Assembly (NCBI GenBank): GCA_020636375.1
Contig: JACJXZ010000024.1
Coordinates: forward strand, 45,876 to 109,875
Length of the DNA stretch: 64,000 bases
Direction of reading: 5' to 3'
Origin: Lewinellaceae bacterium
GTDB taxonomy: Bacteria; Bacteroidota; Bacteroidia; Chitinophagales; Saprospiraceae
Part shown: one piece after another, positions 7,794 to 16,483 of the stretch
Position numbering within the stretch: position 1 is the stretch's first letter
Layout: the number at the start of each line of letters is the position of its first letter
Translations under genes and position numbers: made by a program
The notes under the pieces: model-generated
The model's database searches: none
What the model was told of the DNA's origin: nothing
What the model saw: only the letters and a program-made list of their open reading frames with translations

Positions 7794-8981
7794 ATGAGAA
7801 CAGCCCGCTTACTGGCCACGCTCAAGCTGGCAGCCCTGCCCCTCGCGCTGCCGGGCCAACTGGAGTTCAACGCCAGTGCCAGCTTCGAACTGTCCGGAGG
7901 AGGGGATAAATCGCATTATTATTACAACGAAATCCACGAGGACTACCGCGGCTGGCGCGCCGGCCTGGCACAGGCCAACCTGATGGCGCGCTGGCCTCTG
8001 GCTTCCGGCTGGCAACTGCAGGGGCGCCTGCTCCTGGAGAGGGATCAGGGGCAGAGGCCCGAACAGCTGAGCCTCCCCCAGTTCAACCTGGAGTGGGCGC
8101 CAAAGAAGAGCGCCGTCCGCTTCACCCTGGGCCGCTTCCTCTATCCCTTCGGCGCTTTCAACGGCCGGCAACTGCCCGCCGAACGGACATTTATCGCCCG
8201 TCCTTTAGCCTACAGCTACTACGTCAATATCTCAGAAAAGGCCGGTTTTTTCCCGGGGATGGGCGACCAGGCCAAAATAAAGGCGGACGGAGAAACGCAG
8301 TGGGGCAGTACCCTGCTCTACTACGGAGGCTATGCCGCCGGCTTGAAGGCCCATTGGGAGATCTGCCCCCGTAAAGCCTGGCTGGACGCCGCCGTAGTGA
8401 ACGGAGCGCCCACCGCCGGCCCGCGCCCCGGCGGCCCTCTGAAGTGGGGCTTCGCTTCCCGCCTCTCGGCCCAGCCCGATTTCTGGTGGAAGCAGGGCCT
8501 CTCCCTGGCGTACGGCACCTTTATGGAACGAACCGGGATCAATGCTGGCCTGGAGGGCCTGAATGCCTTCCGGCAGGCTCTGATCGGCACGGATTGCCAG
8601 TTCAGTTTCGGGTACTTCGAACTATCGGGAGAACTCATCGCGGCCACTTACCGGGTGCCGAGATACCAGCCGGAAGAGGGCAATTTCGTCCCCGGGGCGG
8701 TACACCTGAAAGCCATCTCCGGTTATGCCGACATCAAGTACAGCCTGCCTTTCCTGGGCGGAGCGTACCTGGCCTACCGCATCGGCGGAATGCGGTTCGG
8801 CAAAATCCCGGGAGAGGGCGAGCAATGGGACAACAACCTGCGCCGCCACTCTCTCGCCGCCGGCTACCGCGTCAATTCTTTCCTGCTCGTGCAGGCCACC
8901 GGTTCTGTCCAGCAGGTGGAAGATAAAGCCTGGAGCCGGCATCAGCAGGCCTTCCGGCTGATGGTGACGGCTTTTTATTGA
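7794..8981 (+). CDS. Outer-membrane beta-barrel porin-like protein
   Basis: 395 residues with a signal peptide ending near PGQ, then alternating amphipathic strands rich in aromatic girdles (GWRAGLAQANLMARWPL, FTLGRFLYPFGAF, SLAYGTFMERTG) and a C-terminal phenylalanine-tyrosine (VTAFY), as expected for an outer-membrane barrel. GRFLYPFGAFNGRQLPAER resembles the GKF..PFG motif of phosphate-selective OprP-like porins in Bacteroidota, but this is only pattern similarity. It follows the cupredoxin-like gene by 3 nt, suggesting that the pair handles a metal or redox-linked substrate at the envelope (inference). Confidence 0.65.
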   Translation: MRTARLLATLKLAALPLALPGQLEFNASASFELSGGGDKSHYYYNEIHEDYRGWRAGLAQANLMARWPLASGWQLQGRLLLERDQGQRPEQLSLPQFNLEWAPKKSAVRFTLGRFLYPFGAFNGRQLPAERTFIARPLAYSYYVNISEKAGFFPGMGDQAKIKADGETQWGSTLLYYGGYAAGLKAHWEICPRKAWLDAAVVNGAPTAGPRPGGPLKWGFASRLSAQPDFWWKQGLSLAYGTFMERTGINAGLEGLNAFRQALIGTDCQFSFGYFELSGELIAATYRVPRYQPEEGNFVPGAVHLKAISGYADIKYSLPFLGGAYLAYRIGGMRFGKIPGEGEQWDNNLRRHSLAAGYRVNSFLLVQATGSVQQVEDKAWSRHQQAFRLMVTAFY

Positions 8982-9066
8982 TTGTCATGATAATAGGTCC
9001 GCATGTTCAGGACGCATTATACATCAAACGTTTCATGTCAAACAGCTTCTTAGACACGGCCAGCAA

Positions 9067-11355
9067 ATGCATCAAACGGCACTCTACATATTGCTCTTCC
9101 TCCTCACTCCGGCCTTTGTCCTGCCACAGCCGCCTTCCCGCTATTTCCCCCGCCCGTCGGCCTTTGAACAGCGGATGGAACAACTGCTGGCGGACGGCGA
9201 CACCGAGGCGGTCCGGAAAGCCGGCGAGCAGATGCAGCGGAGCGCTTCCTCGCCCCAGGACGCAGGGCGGGCCCTGTTCTACCTGGCCCAGGCGTGCCTG
9301 CAGGAAGGATTTCAGGCCGAGGGCCGGCGCCGGCTGGAAGGCGCGCTGAGGCGGTTTCGCTACGCCGGCGACCAGGAGGGCGCGGCGGCGGCGTTGCTCG
9401 AACTGGGTATCCTGGCTCTGCAGTACGGAGAAACGCAGGATGCAGCCGGCTATTTCCATCAGGCTGAGCAACTGGCCAGGAAGCTGGTGATCCCTCAACT
9501 GCTGTACAGCCTGCGATACCATCAGGCTTTGCTGCACAGCACAGACAAGGAAAGAGCTGTAAGTTATCTCCGGGAAGGGCTGGTTTGGGCGGAGGTGCTG
9601 AAAGACCCCGACAAGGCCGGGGCAGTATGTGAAGAGTTGTACAACCAGTACCGGTACGCCGGGCAGAACGATTCGGCGGAGGTGTACTTCCAGGCTTTTA
9701 TCCGCATCAAGGAAGAACAGGGCGACACCATCGAGCTCATTGGGGACTATTCTGCCTACGGCGGGTATCAGGAGGGCCTCGGCCGCTACACTGTGGCCCA
9801 GAAGCACCTGATCCGGGCTTTGCAGCTGGCGGAGGCCGTCCGGGACACCTTCTCCATGATGGGGCTCTACACGCATATTGGGGCGGTCTTCAAAGCCCAG
9901 AGAGACTGGGACAGCGCGCTGTCCTACGCCCGAAAAGCAGCGAGGTTTGCCCGCAGCCGGAACATGCCGGGCATCGAGGCCGCCAACCTCAAAAACCAGG
10001 CGGACATACTGGTGGAAACCGGCAGGCCGGCAGCGGCTATTCCGGATTACCGGCGGGCGCTGGGCCTGTTCCTGCAACTCAACAACCCCATATCGGCCGC
10101 CGAGGTACAGATCAGCCTGTTGAACCTGAAGGAAAAGGGATATCCGGCTGCCGGGCAGGATGCCGGGGAGGCAATACGAATCCTCCGGGAGGCCCTGGCC
10201 GTCCGGAAAAAGATCAATGACCGGCCCAATATGCTCCATACCCAGTTGGTGCTGGCGCGGCTGGAGTTGTGGCAGGGCCGCTACGCCCGGGCCGAAGCCT
10301 TGCTGCAGGAGGCTCTGCGGTGGAGTTCAGATATGGATAGCCAAAACAGCCGGGCGGAAGCCTATAGCCTGCTCGCCCGCACCCGCGCCGCTACCGGTGA
10401 TTTTCAGAATGCCTACCGCTACCAGGAGCAGCACCGCATCCTGCAGGACAGCATCCTTTCCCGGCAGAATATAACGCTCATCCAGGAACTGGAAGTGAAA
10501 TACCAGGCGGAAAAGAAAGACCGCGCCCTGGCCGAAAGGCAGGCGCGGGCAGAACAGCTGGAGGCCGAGGTTCAAAAGAAATATTACCAGGTCGTCCTGC
10601 TGGCGGTCGGATCTACCCTGGCCTCCCTGGTTGCCGGCCTCCTGTTCTTTCTCTTTCGCTACAACAAGCGCCTGCACCTCCACCGGCTACAGCTGATCCG
10701 CAAGGAACAGGAAGCCCGCCGCCTGCAGGCTGCCATCGAAGGGGAAGAGAAAGAGCGCAAGCGCCTGGCCCGCGAGCTGCACGACGGCCTGGGCGCCGTG
10801 CTGGCCACGGCCAAGATGCAGATCAGCGCCCTGGCCGACTACGTGCCTGCCGTGCAGCTCTCGCACAGCTATGCCAAAGCCGGAAACCTGATCGACGAGG
10901 CCTGCCGGAGCGTCCGGGAAATCTCCCATAACCTGACGCCGGACATCCTGGAACAGCACGGGCTGGAGTTCGCCCTCCAACACCTGTGCGATTCTACGGC
11001 CAAAGCGCACCGGATAGAGGTCGACTTCATCCCTTACGGTTTGGAAGCCCCGATCCCGGAACCGGCCAGCATCGCCGTTTACCGCATCACTCAGGAATTG
11101 CTGAAAAACATCACGCAGCACGCCGGCGCCTGCTCCGTGATCGTCCAGGCTACCGTCGAAGACGGATGGCTGCTCCTCATCGTGGAAGACGACGGCCGTG
11201 GCTTCGAACTCCACAACGGCTTCACCGGCGGGATCGGGCTTTCCAATATGCGGTCGAGAGTGGCTTACCTGGGGGGCAGGCTGGATATCGACACTGCGCC
11301 GGAGCAGGGGAGTACGTTTAGCGTGGAGATTCCGTTGGGGGGTGGGGGAGGGTAG
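9067..11355 (+). CDS. TPR sensor histidine kinase (HisKA_3 / HATPase_c)
   Basis: 762 residues. A signal peptide (MHQTALYILLFLLTPAF) is followed by tetratricopeptide repeats over about residues 30-460, a coiled-coil stretch, one membrane helix at about 509-531 and a cytosolic kinase. The phosphoacceptor is H572 in ERKRLARELHDGLGA, the HisKA_3 form used by NarL/LuxR-type systems. The ATPase has an N-box (ELLKNITQHA), G1 (VEDDGRGF) and G2 (GIGLSNMRSRV). Bacteroidota use this layout widely, with the periplasmic TPR part as sensor or protein-binding region. The cognate regulator is 173 nt downstream. Confidence 0.9.
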   Translation: MHQTALYILLFLLTPAFVLPQPPSRYFPRPSAFEQRMEQLLADGDTEAVRKAGEQMQRSASSPQDAGRALFYLAQACLQEGFQAEGRRRLEGALRRFRYAGDQEGAAAALLELGILALQYGETQDAAGYFHQAEQLARKLVIPQLLYSLRYHQALLHSTDKERAVSYLREGLVWAEVLKDPDKAGAVCEELYNQYRYAGQNDSAEVYFQAFIRIKEEQGDTIELIGDYSAYGGYQEGLGRYTVAQKHLIRALQLAEAVRDTFSMMGLYTHIGAVFKAQRDWDSALSYARKAARFARSRNMPGIEAANLKNQADILVETGRPAAAIPDYRRALGLFLQLNNPISAAEVQISLLNLKEKGYPAAGQDAGEAIRILREALAVRKKINDRPNMLHTQLVLARLELWQGRYARAEALLQEALRWSSDMDSQNSRAEAYSLLARTRAATGDFQNAYRYQEQHRILQDSILSRQNITLIQELEVKYQAEKKDRALAERQARAEQLEAEVQKKYYQVVLLAVGSTLASLVAGLLFFLFRYNKRLHLHRLQLIRKEQEARRLQAAIEGEEKERKRLARELHDGLGAVLATAKMQISALADYVPAVQLSHSYAKAGNLIDEACRSVREISHNLTPDILEQHGLEFALQHLCDSTAKAHRIEVDFIPYGLEAPIPEPASIAVYRITQELLKNITQHAGACSVIVQATVEDGWLLLIVEDDGRGFELHNGFTGGIGLSNMRSRVAYLGGRLDIDTAPEQGSTFSVEIPLGGGGG

Positions 11356-11446
11356 AGGGGTATATGGGTATATGGTTATATGGCTGTATGGCCATATTGT
11401 TGGCGGGACGGGAGTTGGAGGGGATGGTTATATTGTTGGGGTCATA

Positions 11447-11518
11447 CCAAGGCTTCGTGCAATCTTTGCGCCTTGGTGTCTTTGTGGCAAAAGCCTCTTA
11501 GCCCAGCTAAATAGTTAC
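11447..11518. repeat. Right half of a GTAACTATTTAG-family element
   Basis: The sequence AATCTTTGCGCCTTGGTGTC...CAGCTAAATAGTTAC matches the right half of complete copies at 36798-36928 and 37875-38052, ending with CTAAATAGTTAC at 11507-11518. The left end is missing. It sits directly before the response-regulator start, so it supplies the leader of that gene; the ribosome site is the A-rich AAAAAAAGAA just before ATG. Confidence 0.65.
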
Positions 11519-11528
11519 AAAAAAAGAA

Positions 11529-12170
11529 ATGATGAACATACTTATCGTAGACGACCACAAGATCGTGATTGATGGCCTGCGGACGCTATTGGAAGGAGAA
11601 AGCAGTATTGCCGGCATTTTTGAAGCGCTCAGCGGAGAAGAGGCGCTGGAAATGGCGGCCAGCCAGGATATTGGCCTGGTATTGCTGGACATTAACCTGC
11701 CCGGCATAGACGGCTTTGAGGCCTGCCGCCGCCTGAAATCCTCCCATCCGGAGCGGAAAGTGATCGCTCTGACCATGCACAGCAACGGCGGTTACATTTC
11801 CCGGATGGTCAAAGCCGGCGTCGATGGGTATCTCCTCAAGAACACCGGCAAGGAAGAACTGATGCTTGCGATAAAAAAAGTAGCCGCAGGGGAGCAATAT
11901 TTCAGCCGGGAAGTGGCCAACAGCCTGATTGCCGGCATGCAGCAACCCCGGCAGCCACAACCCGCCGGATACATCCAGAAGCTCACCCGCCGGGAAAAGG
12001 AGGTGTTGCACCTCATCATCGAGGAGCACACCACCGAGGAGATCGCCGAAAAGCTGTTTATCTCCCCCGCCACCGCCATCTCTCACCGCAAAAGCCTGCT
12101 GCGCAAGCTCGATGCCAAAAACACCGCCGGGCTGGTCAAAGCCGCTTTTGAGTTCGGATTGGTGAGTTAA
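11529..12170 (+). CDS. NarL/FixJ-family response regulator
   Basis: 213 residues. Receiver domain at 1-120: acidic pocket D8/D9 (IVDDH), phosphoacceptor D54 in VLLDINLPGIDG, switch T82 and K104 in GYLLKNTG. A LuxR-type helix-turn-helix covers about 148-210 (LTRREKEVLHLIIEEHTTEEIAEKL..TAISHRKSLLRKL). It should be phosphorylated by the TPR kinase just upstream and then bind DNA as a dimer. Two adjacent ATGs (11529 and 11532) are possible starts. Targets cannot be read from the sequence; the EAD11-like gene follows about 100 nt downstream and could be one. Confidence 0.93.
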   Translation: MMNILIVDDHKIVIDGLRTLLEGESSIAGIFEALSGEEALEMAASQDIGLVLLDINLPGIDGFEACRRLKSSHPERKVIALTMHSNGGYISRMVKAGVDGYLLKNTGKEELMLAIKKVAAGEQYFSREVANSLIAGMQQPRQPQPAGYIQKLTRREKEVLHLIIEEHTTEEIAEKLFISPATAISHRKSLLRKLDAKNTAGLVKAAFEFGLVS

Positions 12171-12277
12171 TCCCCCTTTTTGGGGATATTTCAAATACCC
12201 TACTTTGTGGGGATGTTTTGCCTTTCGTTGCCGCGTACCTTTGTGGGGTCAGTTCAAAACTCCAAAAACTGGAAAGC

Positions 12278-12772
12278 ATGACCACGAAAGACATCGTATT
12301 CAGCCACATCAAAGGCCAGCTGGCCGCCGGCCAGCTCGAAGCGGCCATCCGGGAGATCCGGCTCCTTTCTCCCAGCCGGAGCATTACCCGGGAATTGAAA
12401 AAATACCAAATCCTGCTGAGCCGGCTCCGGAAGCTGCTCCGCCAGGGCATCATGCGCAAGTGGGAATTCCACCAGGCGCGGAACAAGATTCACCTGGCCC
12501 TGCTGGAAGTGTTGTGGGAAGTGGAAAGAGCGCCTTCCAGCCTGGGGCTGCTGACCGCCATCCTGCGCATCCCCGCCGGGTGGAAAGCGGCTATCCTCAG
12601 CCCTGTAGCCATTGCTCTGGCCCTCTATTTATGGCTGGCATTCCCCTATCCTTTCGAACTGCCCGACATGGACGAACCGGATGCTATAGAACAGGAGCAA
12701 AGCACAGAAGAACAAGGAAAGGAAAACGCCCTGGAGATAGGGCAGATGCTTTTGAAAAGGGTAGGGCCGTGA
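12278..12772 (+). CDS. EAD11-like adaptor domain with one membrane helix
   Basis: 164 residues from MTTKDIVFSHIKGQLAAGQLE; this ATG is preferred because the upstream 20 codons lie in non-coding-like leader. Residues about 5-90 have the all-helical pattern I associate with Effector-Associated Domain 11: 'I..L.AAGQLEAAI..I' then 'ILLSRLRKLLRQGIM' and 'FHQARNKIHLALLEVLWEVE'. A membrane helix follows (AAILSPVAIALALYLWLAF, about 108-127), then an acidic tail. EADs act as adaptors that link sensors or effectors in predicted bacterial conflict or programmed-death networks. Here the domain is membrane-tethered with no fused effector. Family assignment is from memory of the pattern and moderate. Confidence 0.55.
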   Translation: MTTKDIVFSHIKGQLAAGQLEAAIREIRLLSPSRSITRELKKYQILLSRLRKLLRQGIMRKWEFHQARNKIHLALLEVLWEVERAPSSLGLLTAILRIPAGWKAAILSPVAIALALYLWLAFPYPFELPDMDEPDAIEQEQSTEEQGKENALEIGQMLLKRVGP

Positions 12773-12798
12773 GCCAGGCCTTGCACAAACGGCCCACT

Positions 12799-13022
12799 TG
12801 ATTGGTTTTCAAAAATTAAACGGGGGGTTGCCGTGATAGCCGACAGGCTCCTAGGAGCCTGTCGGAGAAGTGTTGGTGAGGCGAGGACGAGCAAATATTG
12901 TTCTGAACGAGGCGCGATGAAGGAGCATAGTGGTGCTACGCGACTGAAAAGCAACGAAGTGCAGAACAATACTTGCCGTTCGCAGCCCATCAAGTGCTTC
13001 TCCGACAGGCTCCTAGCAGCCT
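12799..13022. repeat. Long palindromic element, CTAGGAGCCTGTCGGAGAAG arms
   Basis: CTAGGAGCCTGTCGGAGAAG (12851-12870) is an exact inverted repeat of 12997-13016, and the inner arms around ATTGTTCTGAACGAGGCGCG and its partner pair as well, so about 165 nt could fold into one stem. The 50 nt before it (from about 12799, TGATTGGTTTTCAAAAAT...) reappear almost unchanged at 35830-35879 inside another nested repeat. Confidence 0.75.
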
Positions 13023-13040
13023 GAAAGGCCACCTTAACTT

Positions 13041-13227
13041 AGGGGTCGCGCAACAATAACTTACCCATCTATAGTCGTTATTTTGCGCGCTGGCGGCCCC
13101 GACACTTCGTGTGCGGGGTAGACTGTTGCCAAGCCTCGCCGTAGCTGGGCTATGCCTACGTTTGGCGCCTTGCCAGCACACAAAATAACTTCCTCTATTT
13201 TGGGTAACTTATTATTGTGTGATCCCT
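13041..13227. repeat. Palindromic dispersed element, AGGGATCGCGCAA family, copy 2
   Basis: Nearly identical to 4032-4191 over both arms (CAACAATAACTTACCCATCTATAG..., ...CCTCTATTTTGGGTAACTTA), but carrying an extra mini-palindrome CCCCGACACTTCGTGTGCGGGG at about 13097-13118 that copy 1 lacks. The insertion of one small palindrome into another can be read directly by comparing the two copies. Confidence 0.8.
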
Positions 13228-13229
13228 TA

Positions 13230-13440
13230 GCACGGGGCAACGCCCCGTGTCAATAAGCATAGCATTTGGAATCGCCCTGAAAGGGCAACCTAAAAGCCTG
13301 GCCTTGCCGGCAAATTATTTTGGCCCTTCAGGCCGTAGGCGGCCCTCCTTATACCGCACGGGGCGATGCCCCGTGCTAAGATATATTAGCCTCCGGCATG
13401 CGCCGGAGCAGGCTCTTCGGGCTGTACCGGTAAGCAAGCA
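13230..13440. repeat. REP-like palindrome cluster related to the MITE interior
   Basis: GCACGGGGCAACGCCCCGTG, CCTGAAAGGGC, CCTTCAGGCCGTAGGCGGCC and CACGGGGCGATGCCCCGTG, plus CCTCCGGCATGCGCCGGAG, follow each other. The same order of motifs is found inside the 4862-5184 and 16484-16783 elements, but the terminal GGGCGCAG repeats are absent, so this is a diverged or end-less relative. No gene. Confidence 0.7.
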
Positions 13441-13483
13441 CTAGTAGCTACCAAAACGTTATAATGAGAAAAAATCCGAAAAG

Positions 13484-15292
13484 ATGAAAAAATTAATACC
13501 CCTGCTACTGCTCCTCAGCGCCGCCGGTTTGGCTGTGAACGCCCAGACGGCCGTCAAAAAAACCGATACAGGGTGGGCTTTGATGGTCGACGGGAAACCC
13601 TTCGATGTCAAAGGCGCGTGCTTTGGGTACGGTGAAGATGTGGACAACTACGGCGCTCATTTTCAGGAGCTGCAATCCCTCGGCGTGAATACCATCCGCA
13701 CCTGGGGGACGGATGAGCATACCGGGCAACTGCTCGATGCGGCTCACCAATACGGCATCAAGGCAATGGTGGGCATCTGGATGCGGCACGGCCGCCCCGG
13801 CATGGAAGACGACGACCGGTTTGACTACCTGGAAGATACCGAAGGCATGGAGGAGATGTACGCCAGTGCCGTCCGTACCGTAGAGGCCTACAAAGATCAC
13901 CCGGCCGTGCTGGCCTGGGGCGTCGGCAACGAAGTCTACCTCAATACGGCCACCGACGCCGAAAAGGAAGCCTATTCAAAGCTGCTGGAAAGGATCTGCC
14001 GCAGGATCAAAGAACTGGACCCCAACCATCCGGTCGCCTCGGTAGAAGCCTGGACCTTCGGGTTGGACTGGTGGCAAAAATACGTTCCATCCATAGACAT
14101 CTACGGGTTGAACATCTACGGTGCCGGCGCGGCCTACCTGGCGGCGGAGATGGAGAAGCGGGGGATCGATAAGCCCTACATCATCACCGAATTCGGCGCC
14201 ACGGGAGAATGGGATATGCCGGCGGATGAAAACGGGGTGAAAGCAGAGCCAACCGACCAGCAAAAATACGACGCCATCGCCCGGGGCTACGCCCAATGGA
14301 TCAAAAGCGAGCCCTCCTGCCTGGGCGTTTATTTTTTTCATTATGCCAACGGGGCCGATTTCGGTTCCATCTGGTTTTTCACCCATTTCAAGGGCATGCT
14401 CCGGCCCCCGTACTGGGCCATCCGGGAAGCCTATACCGGCCAGAAACCGGCCAATGACGTGCCCCGGATCGAAACTTTCGGGCTGCCGGGCACGGAAATG
14501 GAAAGCGGAACCTGGGCGCCGGTGGATTTGAAAGTTTCGGACGCAGAAAACGAAGCGCTGGAGATTCGCTTCTACTACAACCAACGGACCGGGAGCCGGA
14601 AACGGCGGGACCAGGTGCTCCCGCTGCAATACCGGGGCAACGCAACGGACGGCATTGAAGTCCGGTTGCCCCAGGTAGACGGCCCGGCCAAAATTTATGT
14701 TGCCGTCAAAGACACCTACAACAACGTAGGCATGGCCTCCGCCTCCATGGTGGTTGCCGACGAAAAGGCCAGGGCAAACCAATACCTCGTGCCCAAAGCC
14801 ACCCTTCCCTTCTACGTCTACAAAGACAACGGCGACCTGCCCTACATCCCCTCCGGGTACATGGGGAATTACGAAGCCATGGAAGTAAGCCTGGACCACA
14901 CCGAAGGCGTAGATTCCGAAAATACCTGCATCAAGATCAGCTACAAGGCCAGAAACAACTGGTACGGCCTCGCGTTTGTAGACCCGGCCAACGACTGGGG
15001 CGACATCCTCGGCGGGTATGACCTGACGGGCGCCGAAACCTTCCGCTTCCGGGCAAAGGCCAGCATGGACGGCGTAAAAGCCACCGTCGGCTTCGGCCTG
15101 ATCGACAAAGACAAGCCCTTTCCGGACTCCGGCAAGAAGTCGGTGGACGTGGTATTAACCACGGAATGGAAGCAATACGCCATCAAAACCAAAAAGGTGG
15201 ACCTGAGCTGCATCCGTTCGGGTTTGGTACTTTTCTCATCGAGCGACGGCTTTTCGCAGGAGATCTTTCTGGATGATGTGGTTTTTGAGTAG
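13484..15292 (+). CDS. Secreted clan A glycoside hydrolase (GH2-like TIM barrel) with C-terminal beta-sandwich
   Basis: 602 residues; signal peptide MKKLIPLLLLLSAAGLAVNAQ. Residues about 30-320 form a TIM barrel: 'VDGKPFDVKGACFGYGE', 'NTIRTWGTDEH', acid/base E150 in LAWGVGNE and nucleophile E236 in YIITEFGATGEW, the two-glutamate retaining arrangement of clan GH-A. The middle part (about 335-430) resembles an immunoglobulin-like module, and residues about 440-602 a carbohydrate-binding jelly roll (NNWYGLAFVDPANDWGD..). It looks closest to GH2-C/beta-glucanase-type enzymes; the substrate is unknown. No neighbouring SusC/D genes. Confidence 0.75.
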   Translation: MKKLIPLLLLLSAAGLAVNAQTAVKKTDTGWALMVDGKPFDVKGACFGYGEDVDNYGAHFQELQSLGVNTIRTWGTDEHTGQLLDAAHQYGIKAMVGIWMRHGRPGMEDDDRFDYLEDTEGMEEMYASAVRTVEAYKDHPAVLAWGVGNEVYLNTATDAEKEAYSKLLERICRRIKELDPNHPVASVEAWTFGLDWWQKYVPSIDIYGLNIYGAGAAYLAAEMEKRGIDKPYIITEFGATGEWDMPADENGVKAEPTDQQKYDAIARGYAQWIKSEPSCLGVYFFHYANGADFGSIWFFTHFKGMLRPPYWAIREAYTGQKPANDVPRIETFGLPGTEMESGTWAPVDLKVSDAENEALEIRFYYNQRTGSRKRRDQVLPLQYRGNATDGIEVRLPQVDGPAKIYVAVKDTYNNVGMASASMVVADEKARANQYLVPKATLPFYVYKDNGDLPYIPSGYMGNYEAMEVSLDHTEGVDSENTCIKISYKARNNWYGLAFVDPANDWGDILGGYDLTGAETFRFRAKASMDGVKATVGFGLIDKDKPFPDSGKKSVDVVLTTEWKQYAIKTKKVDLSCIRSGLVLFSSSDGFSQEIFLDDVVFE

Positions 15293-15368
15293 GTGGGGTA
15301 GCTCAACTCGAAGTTGTCAGTTCAAAGGGGGCACGTCAGCTGACAACTTCGAGTTGTCTGCCGGCTTA

Positions 15369-15590
15369 AGGGCTTGCAAAATAATAAGTGGTCCAGAATA
15401 GACGAAGTTATTTTGTGCGCTAACAACCTGCCTGCCCGCGAGGACGCGACCGAGCAGGCAGGGGCGACAAACGTAGGCATAGCGTTCGACCGAGCTCACG
15501 CCGAGGTCCGGAGCTACGGCGAGGCTTGGCAACGCGGTTAGCGCGCAAAAGAACGAGTCTAAATGGAGTGCTTATTGTTTTGCAAGCCCT
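15369..15590. repeat. Palindromic element with AGGGCTTGCAAAATAATAAG ends
   Basis: AGGGCTTGCAAAATAATAAG (15369-15388) pairs with CTTATTGTTTTGCAAGCCCT (15571-15590), one mismatch. Inner sequence contains GAAGTTATTTTGTGCGCTAAC and the reverse-oriented 'GGCTACGGCGAGGCTTGGCAACGC' block also seen in the 4032 and 13041 elements, with a CCTGCCTGC...GCAGGCAGG palindrome inserted. A distant relative of that family. Confidence 0.7.
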
Positions 15591-15593
15591 AAG

Positions 15594-15878
15594 AGCTTGT
15601 TTGGCGGTGGCCCCCGACACTACGTGTACGGGGCAAGCTATTTTGGCTGCAAATACCATTTTTCGGAACCCTGCCTGTTCGCCAGCCCGCCTGCTGTGCC
15701 AGCATGGCCGGCAGGCTCGCTGGCCGGCAGGCTCATTTCGCCATTTTTTCGATCCATAGCGCTGTCATGAACCTCAAAAATGCCTTCCTGAGAACCTGAA
15801 ACCTGGCATTCCTGCCTGCCAGCGGGCGCTGGCGAGCAGGCAGGTTCGCTTGAAAAGCGCCACCTCCAAACAAGCTCT
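15594..15878. repeat. Palindromic element with AGAGCTTGTTTGG ends
   Basis: The left end AGAGCTTGTTTGGCGGTGG at about 15594 pairs with CCACCTCCAAACAAGCTCT at 15860-15878. The interior holds several CCTGCCTGC-type palindromes and a CCCCGACACTACGTGTACGGGG mini-palindrome. A family member with AGAGCATGTTTGGAGGTGG ends interrupts the exonuclease gene at 25477-25640, and an isolated end (CAAACATGCTCT) lies at about 4726. The right end overlaps the first codons of the lipoprotein gene at 15850. Confidence 0.7.
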
Positions 15879-16185
15879 GGCAACCGCTCTTTCCAAACTG
15901 GCCCTCCTGGCTTGCCTCGCTCTCTTCACCGCCTCCTGCATGACTACCAAAACGGTAGGCAACTTCCAGGCCATACAAGGCGAAGAATATACCTATGCCA
16001 AAGGAAAACAAGTATGGCTGTTCTGGGGGCTGCTGCCCGCCGGGCGGACCAACGTCAACACCCCTTCGGACGGCGACTGTGAAGTGGTCACGAGGTTCAA
16101 CTTCGGGGATTTTCTGATCACCACCATTACAGCGGGGATCGTGACCACGTATTCGATTAAGGTGAGGGCGAAGAGGAAGGGGTAG
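15850..16185 (+). CDS. Small lipoprotein, signal region partly formed by a repeat
   Basis: The only in-frame start is TTG at 15850; no ATG is available before the lipobox. Residues about 12-30 (TALSKLALLACLALFTASC) make a lipoprotein signal, followed by MTTKTVGNFQAIQGEEYTYAKGKQVWLFWGLLPAGRTNVNTP..CEVVTRFNFGDFLIT. I know small Bacteroidota lipoproteins of this 'KQVWLFWGLxPxGRTNVxTPxDGxC' form but no function for them. The first ten codons are the end of the repeat at 15594-15878, so the original start was probably lost and expression is uncertain. Confidence 0.5.
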   Translation: MKSATSKQALATALSKLALLACLALFTASCMTTKTVGNFQAIQGEEYTYAKGKQVWLFWGLLPAGRTNVNTPSDGDCEVVTRFNFGDFLITTITAGIVTTYSIKVRAKRKG

Positions 16186-16279
16186 AGGGATCCGCGAAAA
16201 TCCCTGCCTGCCCGGCAGCAGATACCTATCGGGCTGGCAGGCAGGCGCCGAATCCGCGTCATTCGCGTTCCATCTCAGC

Positions 16280-16468
16280 GTGCTGCTGGATGACAACAAC
16301 CGAAAGCCAATCTGCCGGCTGCACTTCAACACGAGCAACCGCTACCTGGAGCTGTTCGATGAGCATAAGAACGGGCATAAGGTGCCGATCGAAGGGTTGG
16401 AGGATATTTATAAGTATTCGGAGTTGCTGCTGGGTGTGGTGGAGGGGTATGATGGGGGAGGGGAGTGA
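16280..16468 (+). pseudogene. C-terminal remnant of a type I restriction (HsdR-like) subunit
   Basis: The frame reads LLDDNNRKPICRLHFNTSNRYLELFDE, then 'VPIEGLEDIYKYSELL'. This is the C-terminal signature I know from Bacteroidota type I restriction HsdR-like or predicted restriction endonucleases ('LDDNNRKPICRLxFN...FDExK...I..LDDIYxY'). The rest of the gene is gone; the upstream 80 nt are CCTGCCTGC-type repeat. The remnant marks the left edge of the AT-rich island, suggesting a long-standing site for restriction/defence genes. Confidence 0.55.
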
Positions 16469-16483
16469 AGTAATATGGACAAA

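Noticed and set aside
12205..12801. Alternative frame over the EAD11-like gene
   Set aside because: Pro/Arg/Gly-rich shadow; the other frame has the helical domain, membrane helix and a proper start.
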